Shown here piece after piece: positions 47,480 to 55,516 of a DNA stretch of 64,000 bases. The notes below the pieces were generated by a model, which made no database searches, was not told the origin of the DNA, and worked only from the letters and a program-made list of their open reading frames with translations. Source of the stretch: Rhodoferax saidenbachensis (GTDB lineage Bacteria; Pseudomonadota; Gammaproteobacteria; Burkholderiales; Burkholderiaceae_C); the NCBI RefSeq assembly GCF_001955715.1, contig NZ_CP019239.1, positions 2,542,001 to 2,606,000 of the forward strand, in the 5' to 3' direction. The translations under genes were made by a program, and so were the position numbers. The number at the start of each line of letters is the position of its first letter. Within the stretch, counting starts at the first letter, position 1.

Positions 47480-47537
47480 GCTACGCAATTGGTAGCTGCT
47501 TGCGCACACTGCATAAGGGCTACAGCCACTTTTTATG
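47480..47537 (+). repeat. Dispersed ~58-bp repeat between convergent genes
   Basis: Starts GCTACGCAATTGGTAGC, where the hairpin arms are GCTAC/GTAGC instead of GCTAT/ATAGC, a compensatory change. TGCTTGCGCACACTGC, ATAAGGGCTACAGCC and TTTTTATGCTGAA follow. Confidence 0.9.
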
Positions 47538-47545
47538 CTGAATCT

Positions 47546-48091
47546 CTAAGTCTTGCTCTCATCCACCAAAGCCTGCAGCTTCAGCACCGTGGCCCAGTTG
47601 CGGGTGGTGACTGACTTGCCTGCCTTGCCCAGCAGCGCCTCGCCCGCCTTGCTCTCCAGAATGCCCGCTGCGCAATGGAGATAGGCTGCGTTGTCACCCA
47701 CGACAAACTGCTCGGGTGGCTGGATCAGCGTTGCGATCGTGGACAACCCGGTCAGTGTCTTGTGGTCCTGCGCAAACACGGTGAGCAGTTGTGAATGGTT
47801 GGCCGCCGCTTTGGCCAGCGGGTTCTCGGCGACGATGGCCGCCAGTTCTTTGGCCGACTTCACAACCACCGGCACATCAAACCCCATGCGGGACGCAATC
47901 GCCGCGGCAATCTGCTTGGCGTGGCTGGCCGGTGTGCCCTTGGCGGAGCGGAACACCGCATTGCCGCTGTTGAGCAGCGTCGCTACGTTGGTGTAGCCCA
48001 GTTCCTCCAGCAGCGCACGCAGCTCTGCCATGGGAATACGTTTGGCTTTGCCGACGTTGATGCCGCGCATCAGGGCTACAAAGATAGGCAT
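47546..48091 (-). CDS. DUF1697 family protein
   Basis: 181 residues. The DUF1697 signature is visible from the start: FVALMRGINVGKAKRIPMAE, then ATLLNSGNAVFRS. The C-terminal TRNWATVLKLQAL also matches the family. Its function is unknown. It lies ten bases after the small membrane protein gene on the same strand. Confidence 0.9.
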   Translation of the reverse strand: MPIFVALMRGINVGKAKRIPMAELRALLEELGYTNVATLLNSGNAVFRSAKGTPASHAKQIAAAIASRMGFDVPVVVKSAKELAAIVAENPLAKAAANHSQLLTVFAQDHKTLTGLSTIATLIQPPEQFVVGDNAAYLHCAAGILESKAGEALLGKAGKSVTTRNWATVLKLQALVDESKT

Positions 48092-48100
48092 GTGCGACTC

Positions 48101-48562
48101 TTAAACCAGCGCCAGGATACAAAGCCCCAGCAACACGGCCGAAGCCAACAAATCAGACACCATGGCCACATTTTCCAGGCGGTTGCGGTGCGGCTGGAGT
48201 GCATGGTTGATACCTGCCAGGCCGTAGAAAATACCGCCCGCCAGCGCCGCAGCAAGCTGCCAGCCAGGGACGGCCAGAGTGGCCAGCCCCAGCAGCCCCA
48301 TGGACAGGTTGGCAAAGCCCAGTTCGCGCACCACCAGCAGCACTTCATCACTCTTCAAACCCAGAATGACCTGGGCGGTGTACTTGGGCTGTGCGATCTG
48401 GCGCACGCCGGCCAGAAACAGGCGCATGCCCACGGCCCAGAAGACAAACCATTTGGCCAGCAGAACCACCAGCGGCATCGCGCCGGACATGAAGGCCTCG
48501 ATGGCGATGGACACGGCAGGCAGTGCGAGCATCAGCAGAAACACAATGGCGTAATACAACAT
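48101..48562 (-). CDS. Four-helix hypothetical membrane protein (DUF6790-like)
   Basis: 153 residues from ATG 48562. There are four to five hydrophobic segments (YYAIVFLLMLALPAVSIAI, VVLLAKWFVFWAVGM, LGLATLAVPGWQL, SDLLASAVLLGLCILALV) and a conserved-looking ELGFANLSMGLLG. No catalytic motif. It may be co-transcribed with the DUF1697 gene. An upstream extension of 19 codons has no support. Confidence 0.7.
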   Translation of the reverse strand: MLYYAIVFLLMLALPAVSIAIEAFMSGAMPLVVLLAKWFVFWAVGMRLFLAGVRQIAQPKYTAQVILGLKSDEVLLVVRELGFANLSMGLLGLATLAVPGWQLAAALAGGIFYGLAGINHALQPHRNRLENVAMVSDLLASAVLLGLCILALV

Positions 48563-48680
48563 GGTGGCGTCTGGTGGTTGGTGATGGCGTGATTCTGGCG
48601 CACCGACCTGCTTATGCACACCCCCATGCCGGTGACGCGTGGAATTGCATGCAGCGCAATTTCTGCAAAGAGGTCATTTC

Positions 48681-48734
48681 ACTACGATTTTGATAGCTGC
48701 TCGCGCTCAGTCCACAAGGGGCGGAGTCAAATCC
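48681..48734 (+). repeat. Dispersed ~58-bp repeat next to the IS30 element
   Basis: Starts ACTACGATTTTGATAGC, then TGCTCGCGCTCAGTCC, ACAAGGGGCGGAGTC and AAATCC. The IS30 inverted repeat begins at the next base, so the element inserted at the distal edge of this copy. Confidence 0.85.
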
Positions 48735-49826
48735 AAGTGCAACACAAGCTGAGTTTATTGGATGGAGTCAGGAGAGTGCTCAAGCTTGGCCAGCCACTGG
48801 CCGTACACCTCCAGCGGAGTCAACCAGCCCAGCGTCTTGCGAGGCCGTCCATTCATCAAGTCAGCAATCCCGTCGAGTTGCTCCTGGCTGTAACCCGACA
48901 GGTCTGTCCCCTTTGGCAGGAACTGTCGTACCAAACCGTTGGTGTTCTCATTGGTGCCACGCTGCCAAGGACTGTGCGGATCACAGAAATACACGGCAAC
49001 CCCGGTGTTGGCTGTCAATTGCGCATGGTGAGCCATCTCACGCCCCCGGTCATAAGTCAGTGTTTGGCGCATAGGCTTGGCAATACCGTTGAGCTTGTCC
49101 GTAAACGCTTGCAGCACGTGGGCTGCAGTGGCTGGGTTGGGATGCGGCAGCTTTACCAACATCAGGAGCCGGGTGCTGCGCTCTACCAGGGTGCCCACAG
49201 CACTGAGGTTGCCTGCTCCTTTGATCAAGTCACCTTCCCAGTGACCAGGGAACAGTCGATCCTCAACCTGCGGGGGACGTACATGGATGCTCAAGAGATC
49301 AGCGATCTGACCGCGGCGGTCTTCGCCACGTGAACGGGGCCAGCGCTTGGTGCGGGCCAGACGCAAACAGGCAATGAGCTCGCGGCGCAGCTCACCCCGG
49401 GGTTGGGCGTAGATGACGTTGTAGATGGTTTCGTGAGAGACGCGTTGGTGCGCCTCATGCGGATGCAGTGTAGCTAGGCGAGAGGCAATTTGCTGGGGTG
49501 ACCAACGCAGTTGCAATAAGGCGTGCACAGAGGCGAAGAGGGCATTGCCCGCCACCAGCTTCGGGGGCGGTCTGCTGTGGCGACGCCTGCGCACAAAGCG
49601 CTGTTGTGCGAATCGGCAACTATAGGCACCAGCACCGCTGTTTCGGTTGATCTCACGACTCACCGTGGAGGGGGCACGACCCAGTACTCGGGCTACCGCC
49701 CGGATACTCAATCCGAGCTCAAGGCATACAGCAATGGTCTGGCGCTCTTTGTAATCGAGCTGTTTGTACTCTTGGTTCAGTTTCATGGACACACCTTATT
49801 GAAGTTTCAATCGGTGTGTTGCACTT
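48735..49826 (-). mobile_element. IS30-family insertion sequence
   Basis: About 1092 bp. Terminal inverted repeats begin AAGTGCAACACA at 48735 and, on the other strand, at 49826, 12 bp perfect. One transposase gene fills the element on the minus strand. A short target duplication, expected for IS30, could not be assigned with confidence. It lies between a dispersed repeat and the TetR regulator gene. Confidence 0.9.
48755..49792 (-). CDS. IS30-family transposase
   Basis: 345 residues. An N-terminal helix-turn-helix (SIRAVARVLGRAPSTVSREI) is followed by the DDE core: Asp in HWEGDLIKG, Asp in LTYDRGREMAHH, Glu in RGTNENTNGLVRQF. These are the standard IS30 motifs. The frame is intact, so the element may be active. 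Confidence 0.96.
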   Translation of the reverse strand: MSMKLNQEYKQLDYKERQTIAVCLELGLSIRAVARVLGRAPSTVSREINRNSGAGAYSCRFAQQRFVRRRRHSRPPPKLVAGNALFASVHALLQLRWSPQQIASRLATLHPHEAHQRVSHETIYNVIYAQPRGELRRELIACLRLARTKRWPRSRGEDRRGQIADLLSIHVRPPQVEDRLFPGHWEGDLIKGAGNLSAVGTLVERSTRLLMLVKLPHPNPATAAHVLQAFTDKLNGIAKPMRQTLTYDRGREMAHHAQLTANTGVAVYFCDPHSPWQRGTNENTNGLVRQFLPKGTDLSGYSQEQLDGIADLMNGRPRKTLGWLTPLEVYGQWLAKLEHSPDSIQ

Positions 49827-49869
49827 CACTTTTGAGCGAGCCAGGGATAGAGGCCAATAGACTTATAAA

Positions 49870-50541
49870 CTAGCGCGCCTTGTCCTTCCACAACGATGCC
49901 CCCAGCAACACCAGTTGCAGCCGGCGCACAAAGTTTTCCTGCATCTCGGCCTCTAGCAGCGGTTGCTCGGGCGGCAGATCCAGGATGTCGGTGGCGGCGG
50001 CCAGCATGGTCATGACGATCAGGCCGCAGATCATCTGCAGGCTGGTGGTGGACACCTCGGGGTAGACGCCCAGCAGGCGAAAGTCTTGCGCCATTTCGTT
50101 GGTGAAGTGGGTCACGTCGTTGCGGATGGCCAGTCGCAGAATGCGGCTGCCGCCCGAGCGCTCGCTGGAGATGAACATGAACTGCAGGCGGTTGCTCTTC
50201 ACATACTCCTGGTACACCGCCACCGAACGGCGCAGCCGCTCCTTGGGCGCCACCTGCACCTGGCGCTCCTCGCGCAGCAGGCGGCGCAGGGTGATGCCCA
50301 CCTCTTCCACCAGCGCCAGGCCCAGCTCGTCGGTATTGCGAAAGTGCCGGTAAAACGCGTTGGGCACCACACCCGCCTCGCGCGCAATCTCGCGCAGCGC
50401 CAGGCTGGTGAAGCTGCGGCCCTGGCCCATCAGGTTGAGCGCGGCCTGTAGCAGGTTGGCCCGCGTCAGGTCTTTGCGGGCACTGCGGTTGAGTGCATCT
50501 GCGGGCTTGGAGGGCTTGGCGGTGGTTTTTTTGAGGGTCAT
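49870..50541 (-). CDS. TetR-family repressor of unsaturated fatty-acid genes (FabR/DesT-like)
   Basis: 223 residues. The TetR helix-turn-helix covers about residues 25-75 (TSLALREIAREAGVVPNAFY, then RHFRNTDELG). The C-terminal half resembles FabR (FISSERSGGSRILRLAIRND, MICGLIVMTMLAAATDILDL). FabR and DesT sense the ratio of unsaturated to saturated acyl-CoA and repress desaturation genes. Here it is divergent from a ferredoxin reductase and a desaturase, the same layout as desT-desCB of Pseudomonas. A palindrome in the shared spacer is its likely operator. Confidence 0.88.
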   Translation of the reverse strand: MTLKKTTAKPSKPADALNRSARKDLTRANLLQAALNLMGQGRSFTSLALREIAREAGVVPNAFYRHFRNTDELGLALVEEVGITLRRLLREERQVQVAPKERLRRSVAVYQEYVKSNRLQFMFISSERSGGSRILRLAIRNDVTHFTNEMAQDFRLLGVYPEVSTTSLQMICGLIVMTMLAAATDILDLPPEQPLLEAEMQENFVRRLQLVLLGASLWKDKAR

Positions 50542-50594
50542 TGGCGGCTATTTTGACTACAAACGTTCTATTTATCAACCCGATTTTTATGGAT

Positions 50595-50623
50595 TTAACC
50601 GTTATTTATCAACAACTTATGAA
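50595..50623 (+). promoter_or_regulatory. Candidate promoter of the reductase-desaturase operon
   Basis: TTAACC (50595-50600) and TATGAA (50618-50623) are spaced by 17 bases in an AT-rich spacer. The direct repeat ATTTATCAAC (50570 and 50604) overlaps this region. Confidence 0.35.
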
Positions 50624-50662
50624 TTCACATAGATACATTTGGCTGGGCTCTCTACTTATTTG

Positions 50663-50678
50663 GTGTACGTATGTACAC
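50663..50678. promoter_or_regulatory. Candidate FabR/DesT-type operator
   Basis: GTGTAC-GTAT-GTACAC is a 16-bp inverted repeat between the divergent TetR gene and the reductase gene, just downstream of the candidate promoter. FabR-type sites are also GTAC-containing palindromes as far as I recall. Confidence 0.5.
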
Positions 50679-50712
50679 AATTCAAACCATTCCACGTCGA
50701 AGGAGTTTGATT

Positions 50713-51837
50713 GTGAACACCGCTGCCCCCACCACCCGCCCTGCCAAGCCCCATCTATGGCCCCGCATCGCGGCGCACCTCACCCGCCTGGCCGACCAGC
50801 CTCTGGTGGCGGCGATGGTGCGCAGCAGCGCCATTGAGGACACGCTCACCGCCCTGCACCCGCTGCTGTCGCTGAGCCAGGTGCGTGCGCGGGTCGAGCG
50901 CATCGTGGACGAGACGCCTGACACCAAGACTTTCGTGCTGCGGCCCAACGCCCATTGGCAAGGCGCATGCAGCGGGCAGTTTGTGCGCGTGCAGATAGAG
51001 ATGGATGGGCGGCTGGTGGAGCGGGTGTACAGCCTGTCGTCTCCTGCGGGCGCCAAACGCATCTGCATCACCGTGAAGCGGCAAGACGGTGGCCAGGTGT
51101 CCACCCATTTGCACAGCCGCCTGCGCGTGGGTGATGTGCTGACGCTGAGCCAGGCCGCGGGTGAGTTTGTGCTGCCGGCCGTGCTGCCCGCACAGATGCT
51201 GTTGCTCAGCGCAGGCAGTGGCATCACGCCCGTGATGGCCATGCTGCGTGAGCTGCACACCCGCCGCTACCAGGCAGATGTGTTGTTTGTGTACATGTGC
51301 CGCAATGCGCAAGACATGATCTTTGGCGCAGAGTTGCAACAACTGCAAGCCACCTGGCCCGCACTGCGGTTGGTGGCGCATTTCACTGGTGAACACGGCC
51401 GCCTCGACACCACAGCGTTGCAAGCCCTGGTGCCGGACCTGGCTCAGCGCGCCACCTGGATGTGTGGCCCTGGTGCGTGGATGGACAGCATCCATGCGTT
51501 GTGGGGCGACGCAGGTTTTGCAGCGCCGCTGCACAGCGAACGGTTTGCCGCTGCGCCACGCATCACCGCAGAAGCTGGCGCACCCGCAGCCGTGGTTTGC
51601 ACGTCCACCGGCAAGACCTTCACCACCAGCGGGTCCGATGCACTGCTGGTGCAGGCCGAGCGTGCGGGACTGGCACCCAAGCACGGTTGCCGCATGGGCA
51701 TCTGCGCGTCGTGCCAGTGCACCAAGACCATTGGCACCGTGCAAAACCTGGTGACAGGCGACATCTCCAGCGCGCCCAACGAGACCATTCGCCTTTGCAT
51801 CTCTGCCGCGCGCTCGGACCTGACGCTGATCCTTTGA
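50713..51837 (+). CDS. Ferredoxin reductase (flavin/[2Fe-2S] electron-transfer protein) partner of the desaturase
   Basis: 374 residues from GTG 50713, chosen for AAGGAG eight bases upstream. The FAD-binding barrel has RVYSLSSP, the NAD domain has LLLSAGSGITPVMAMLREL, and the C-terminal plant-type ferredoxin domain has the cysteine cluster GCRMGICASCQC. It passes electrons from NAD(P)H to the desaturase encoded next. It is the first gene of the operon controlled by the divergent TetR protein; compare DesC of Pseudomonas. Confidence 0.9.
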   Translation: MNTAAPTTRPAKPHLWPRIAAHLTRLADQPLVAAMVRSSAIEDTLTALHPLLSLSQVRARVERIVDETPDTKTFVLRPNAHWQGACSGQFVRVQIEMDGRLVERVYSLSSPAGAKRICITVKRQDGGQVSTHLHSRLRVGDVLTLSQAAGEFVLPAVLPAQMLLLSAGSGITPVMAMLRELHTRRYQADVLFVYMCRNAQDMIFGAELQQLQATWPALRLVAHFTGEHGRLDTTALQALVPDLAQRATWMCGPGAWMDSIHALWGDAGFAAPLHSERFAAAPRITAEAGAPAAVVCTSTGKTFTTSGSDALLVQAERAGLAPKHGCRMGICASCQCTKTIGTVQNLVTGDISSAPNETIRLCISAARSDLTLIL

Positions 51838-51854
51838 GTCGGCACAAACACGCC

Positions 51855-51934
51855 CGCTCGGGCTGAGCCCGTCGAAGCCTTCTACAGGCGCTTGATTTGC
51901 AGGGGCTGCGTTTCGACAAGCTCAACGCGAACGG
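51855..51934. repeat. TCGACAAGC-type inverted repeat pair
   Basis: The left arm (CTCGGGCTGAGCCCGTCGAAGCC) and the right arm (TTCGACAAGCTCAACGCGAACGG) are inverted copies separated by about 30 bases. They lie between the reductase and the desaturase genes. This is the widespread proteobacterial repeat built on TCGACAAGCTCAG. Confidence 0.8.
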
Positions 51935-51975
51935 ACTTAGCCAACATCACCCCACATACCATTCGGAGAACCACC

Positions 51976-53082
51976 ATGAGTTACACCGCCCTGCCCGCCC
52001 TGAGCCGCGCCCAGATTGATACGTTTGAACAAGAGGTGGATGCCATCCGCAAGTCCGTCATGGACACGCTGGGTCAAAAGGATGTGGACCACATCCGCAA
52101 GATGATTCGTATCTGCCGCGCCAGCGAGGTGACGGGCCGCGCGCTGTTGCATTTTGGCCCGGGGCCCGTCAGCTGGGTGGCGGGGGTGCTGGCGCTGGCC
52201 AACGCCAAGATTCTGGACAACATGGAAATTGGCCACAACGTGATGCACGGCCAGTACGACTGGACCGGTGACCCACGCCTGAACTCGCAGACCTTTGAGT
52301 GGGACATTGCCTGCGACGGCGAGCAGTGGCGCCATTCGCACAACGTGAACCACCACACCTACACCAACATCCTGGGCAAAGACCGCGACTTTGGTTACTC
52401 GCTGTTGCGCATGTCCACCGAGCAGAAATGGAAACCGCGCCACCTGTTTCAACCAATCGCCAACCTGATGCTGGCCATGGGCTTTCAGTACGGCGTGGGC
52501 TCGCACGATCTGGAGATTGGGCGCTACAAATATGGCAAGGTCAGCAAAGAAGAGTTCATGCCCAAACTGCATCGCTTTCTCGCGAAATCAGGCAAGCAGA
52601 TTTTCAAGGACTACATCTTCTTCCCGGCGCTGGCGCTGTGGAATGCACCGCGCGTGCTGGCGGGTAACTTCTGCGCCAACCTGATCCGCAACCTGTGGAC
52701 CTACACCGTGATTTTTTGCGGCCACTTCACCGAAGGCGTGGCGATCTACCGCGAGGAAGACACCCGCAACGAGACCCGCGGCGACTGGTACATCCGCCAG
52801 CTCACGGGGTCGAGCAACCTCACTGGCGGCCCGCTGTTCCATGTCATGACCGGGCACCTGAGCCACCAGATCGAGCACCACCTGTTCCCCGACATGCCCG
52901 CGCACCGCTACCCCGAAGTCGCGCCGCAGATCCAGGCGCTGTGTGAAAAATACGGCTTGCGTTACAACACCGGCAGCTTGTGGAAGCAATACGCCACGGT
53001 GATCAAGCGCATCTTCATGCACACGCTGCCACCGCGCAAACCAGCAGCTTCAGCGAACGGCCTTGGGTACCACGCAGAGTGA
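51976..53082 (+). CDS. Membrane fatty-acid desaturase
   Basis: 368 residues from ATG 51976, with CGGAGAA upstream. Three histidine clusters are present: HNVMHGQ, HSHNVNHHTY and HQIEHHLFPDMPAHRY. Hydrophobic segments lie between them (PVSWVAGVLALANAKIL; TYTVIFCGHF). It introduces a double bond in acyl chains in the inner membrane, using electrons from the reductase upstream; compare DesB of Pseudomonas. Its 3' end overlaps the convergent gene at 53050 by 33 bases. Confidence 0.92.
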   Translation: MSYTALPALSRAQIDTFEQEVDAIRKSVMDTLGQKDVDHIRKMIRICRASEVTGRALLHFGPGPVSWVAGVLALANAKILDNMEIGHNVMHGQYDWTGDPRLNSQTFEWDIACDGEQWRHSHNVNHHTYTNILGKDRDFGYSLLRMSTEQKWKPRHLFQPIANLMLAMGFQYGVGSHDLEIGRYKYGKVSKEEFMPKLHRFLAKSGKQIFKDYIFFPALALWNAPRVLAGNFCANLIRNLWTYTVIFCGHFTEGVAIYREEDTRNETRGDWYIRQLTGSSNLTGGPLFHVMTGHLSHQIEHHLFPDMPAHRYPEVAPQIQALCEKYGLRYNTGSLWKQYATVIKRIFMHTLPPRKPAASANGLGYHAE

Positions 53083-53427
53083 GCTAGCGGCCTGGACGCA
53101 AGCTACCGAGCAGCTTGCGTTGCCGTAGAGGTCTACCGCCGATGCACCACGCGGCGCGCTGGAGCAGAAGACTTCACCGCGCTGGTCTTTTACGCAGTAG
53201 CCGGGCCCGCACACCAGGTCGCCGTACCGGTCGGCCTCAATGCCACCGCCGGGGGTGGAGCAGATGAGATCACCGTAGCGGTTCAGCTTGCATTGCGAAT
53301 CGGGTTTGGGGCATACCGTGGTCCCGTCGCGCATGGAAATACAGGCGGAGCCCGACATCTGCGCCCAGGCGGCAGAGCCGCAGACCAGCACACACAACAA
53401 TGCAAAAATTCGGAAGAATGACAACAT
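53050..53427 (-). CDS. Exported Cys-rich protein with five short repeats
   Basis: 125 residues. The signal peptide (FFRIFALLCVLVCGSAAWAQ) is followed by five spaced copies of a short unit, D-x-[RY]-G-x-x-x-C: MRDGTTVC, NRYGDLIC, DRYGDLVC, DQRGEVFC and DLYGNASC. Other cysteines between them suggest several disulfides in the periplasm. I recognise no family. The second of two adjacent ATG codons is chosen for spacing to GGAG. It converges on and overlaps the desaturase gene. Confidence 0.65.
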   Translation of the reverse strand: MLSFFRIFALLCVLVCGSAAWAQMSGSACISMRDGTTVCPKPDSQCKLNRYGDLICSTPGGGIEADRYGDLVCGPGYCVKDQRGEVFCSSAPRGASAVDLYGNASCSVACVQAASSLCVVPKAVR

Positions 53428-53468
53428 CATTGGGCTCCGTTAGTTCTTCTGGACAGCGCAGCTAACGC

Positions 53469-53936
53469 TCAGCATCCACACAACTGGACCACCTGCAGGG
53501 ACTCCGATCCCTGCTCCGCCTTGACATCCAGCGTGCCGACAAAACAGGAGCCATGCACGGGTGGTTCTGGATAAGGTGAACACGCCTGTAGGAAAGGCAC
53601 CTCCTTAGCGGTGAGTAGTGCACTCACTCCGCTTCCGGTGAATTCATTAACGTGCCCGCCTGCCGCCGTGCGGTGGGCGGCCTGCTTCAGCTCCAGGTTC
53701 TGGCCATTCACCCGAAGGCGGCCTTGCGTGGGAGTGAAGGAAAAGAGGGCTGCGTTTTTCGCCTGTTGGGCGCCTGCACGAAAGGACATGCAACCGCACT
53801 GTTCACCTTCAAGCGGGAACACCTGCTCGACGGGCAAGTGTGCGATCTGGACCTCGTGTTTCGCTGCCGGAGCGACGGCACAGCCGGCCAATACAAGAGC
53901 CAGAAGAGAGGTAATTGCCAGAGCTACGAACCGCAT
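53469..53936 (-). CDS. Hypothetical lipoprotein
   Basis: 155 residues from ATG 53936. The signal peptide ends in the lipobox LALVLAGC, so it should be lipid-anchored. The mature part has several cysteines (GEQCGCMSF, QACSPY, GSCFVG, and a C-terminal LCGC). No known domain is recognised. It is upstream of the Cys-rich exported protein on the same strand, and the two may be co-expressed. Confidence 0.6.
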   Translation of the reverse strand: MRFVALAITSLLALVLAGCAVAPAAKHEVQIAHLPVEQVFPLEGEQCGCMSFRAGAQQAKNAALFSFTPTQGRLRVNGQNLELKQAAHRTAAGGHVNEFTGSGVSALLTAKEVPFLQACSPYPEPPVHGSCFVGTLDVKAEQGSESLQVVQLCGC

Positions 53937-54082
53937 GGTGAGAGTCCTAACATCTAAGCCAAGGGAAGAGACGCTTGCTGCCATGTTAAACGCCATGGAA
54001 GACTATGGCCTTGAACCGTGCGCCACGCAGGGACCTGTGGACGGGTCTGCCACGCGCTGCGGCCTCTTCAGAGAAGTCAGAT

Positions 54083-54149
54083 TACTATGCTTTTGATAGC
54101 TTGCCGCGCACACCCCATAAGGGCTGGAGGCCTATTTTGCACATAAAAC
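54083..54149 (+). repeat. Dispersed ~58-bp repeat next to IS4 copy 2
   Basis: Starts ACTATGCTTTTGATAGC, then TTGCCGCGCACACCCC, ATAAGGGCTGGAGGCC and TATTTTGCACATAAAAC. The last nine bases are the left target duplication of the IS, so the IS lies at the distal edge of this copy. Confidence 0.92.
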
Positions 54150-55485
54150 CACTACTGTCCGGTAAATTTTGCCCCGTTTTCAGAAGAGTTCAACCTGCGA
54201 TTTCAGCTCTTCGAAACTGTCGTCCTTGATAGCGTTGTCTACCATCTGAGCCAAAGAGATCTTCTCAAACATGTTGACCTCCACCAGATGCAAGAAGTTA
54301 CGCAGTGACAGGTCAGTATGTAGTCCGTGGTGTGCGACCAAAGCTATCAAATAGGTACACACTGCAATCCATATCTGTGATCTCACCGCGTTCAATGAAT
54401 TGCCAAAGAAGTGTTGGATGTTCAGGTTCTGCTTGAGCCATTTGAAGAACAGCTCAATCTGCCAGCGCTGCTTGTAGATGGCTGCGATGGTGAGGGCGGA
54501 TAGGTCTAGACGGTTGGTTAGAAAGACGAGTTCCAAACAACTCACTGCATCGTAGAAACGTACCCGGCGCAAAGGCTCAGGGTAGCCTTTCTTGGAGCGC
54601 TCCCCCGTCAGCACAATGGTTTGATCCGAGTACACGCCGGTTTGCACATCAGCCGCGTGGGCTTCACTGCAGATGAAGCTCAAATTGTCTTTGGCGCGCA
54701 CCACAAAGCTGCACTCCCGTTGCACCAAGCGGTGCAACCTTGCAAAGTCCACGTAGCCGCGATCCAGCACGACGATAGAGCCCTTGGGCAGACTCAATGC
54801 ATCCAATTGCCCCGAGTCGCCGACTTTGCCGGTGGTGATCGATAGCATCACTGGAATGGCACCCCGCAGGTCGATCACCGTATGGGCCTTGATTCCCGCT
54901 TTGGTGGACCGAAAGTCAGCCCAGGGAAACAGTTTCAGACACAAGTCGATGGTGGTGGAGTCCATGGCATACAGTGGCTCCTTGAGGCCCAAGCCGATGT
55001 CATGGTCTTTGTACAAATCCAACGCGGTTTCGATCAGGCGTTGCCCCAGTGCTTCGAACAAATGCGAGTCACGCCGCTCGTTGGCATCGGCCAATGTGGA
55101 GCGTGATACACGCTGACGCAGGCCGCAGTGGTAAAGCTTGGAGCTTTGCGAGTTCAGGCACACGATCAGGTCGCGCAAGCCTTCCCTGCGAGTGAACTGC
55201 GCGTAGGCCATGCAAATGAATTGGCTCCAGGCAGTGAAATCCCGTGTCCAGCGGTTGGCTTGGTACCTATCAACGAGGTGTTCAAAGTGGCTAAACGGTA
55301 CGACGGCCAGCAATTGCGCGAATACCGTGCGACCAGCGTTCATGACGTAAACCTCGAAAAATGAGGTCACGATATGCCCACGGGCAAAAATCGGATTTCA
55401 AATCGCCGGAATCCAAAAAGCTCTTGAAACCCGCATCCAGCTTAGGTTTGAACTGCCCTGATGCAAAATTTACCGGACACTAGTG
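54150..55485 (-). mobile_element. IS4-family insertion sequence, copy 2 (1336 bp, intact)
   Basis: Same length, ends and orientation as copy 1. Its own 9-bp target duplication is ACATAAAAC (54141-54149 and 55486-55494). Because each copy has its own duplication, the 51 kb between them is not a composite transposon. Confidence 0.97.
54180..55370 (-). CDS. IS4-family transposase (DUF4372 type), copy 2
   Basis: 396 residues, identical to the transposase of copy 1, with all DDE residues and the YREK signature intact. The lack of differences points to recent transposition or gene conversion. It lies between the lipoprotein gene and the pirin/OsmC cluster. Confidence 0.97.
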   Translation of the reverse strand: MTSFFEVYVMNAGRTVFAQLLAVVPFSHFEHLVDRYQANRWTRDFTAWSQFICMAYAQFTRREGLRDLIVCLNSQSSKLYHCGLRQRVSRSTLADANERRDSHLFEALGQRLIETALDLYKDHDIGLGLKEPLYAMDSTTIDLCLKLFPWADFRSTKAGIKAHTVIDLRGAIPVMLSITTGKVGDSGQLDALSLPKGSIVVLDRGYVDFARLHRLVQRECSFVVRAKDNLSFICSEAHAADVQTGVYSDQTIVLTGERSKKGYPEPLRRVRFYDAVSCLELVFLTNRLDLSALTIAAIYKQRWQIELFFKWLKQNLNIQHFFGNSLNAVRSQIWIAVCTYLIALVAHHGLHTDLSLRNFLHLVEVNMFEKISLAQMVDNAIKDDSFEELKSQVELF

Positions 55486-55516
55486 ACATAAAACTGCCCC
55501 GCAGGGCTGTAGCCGG

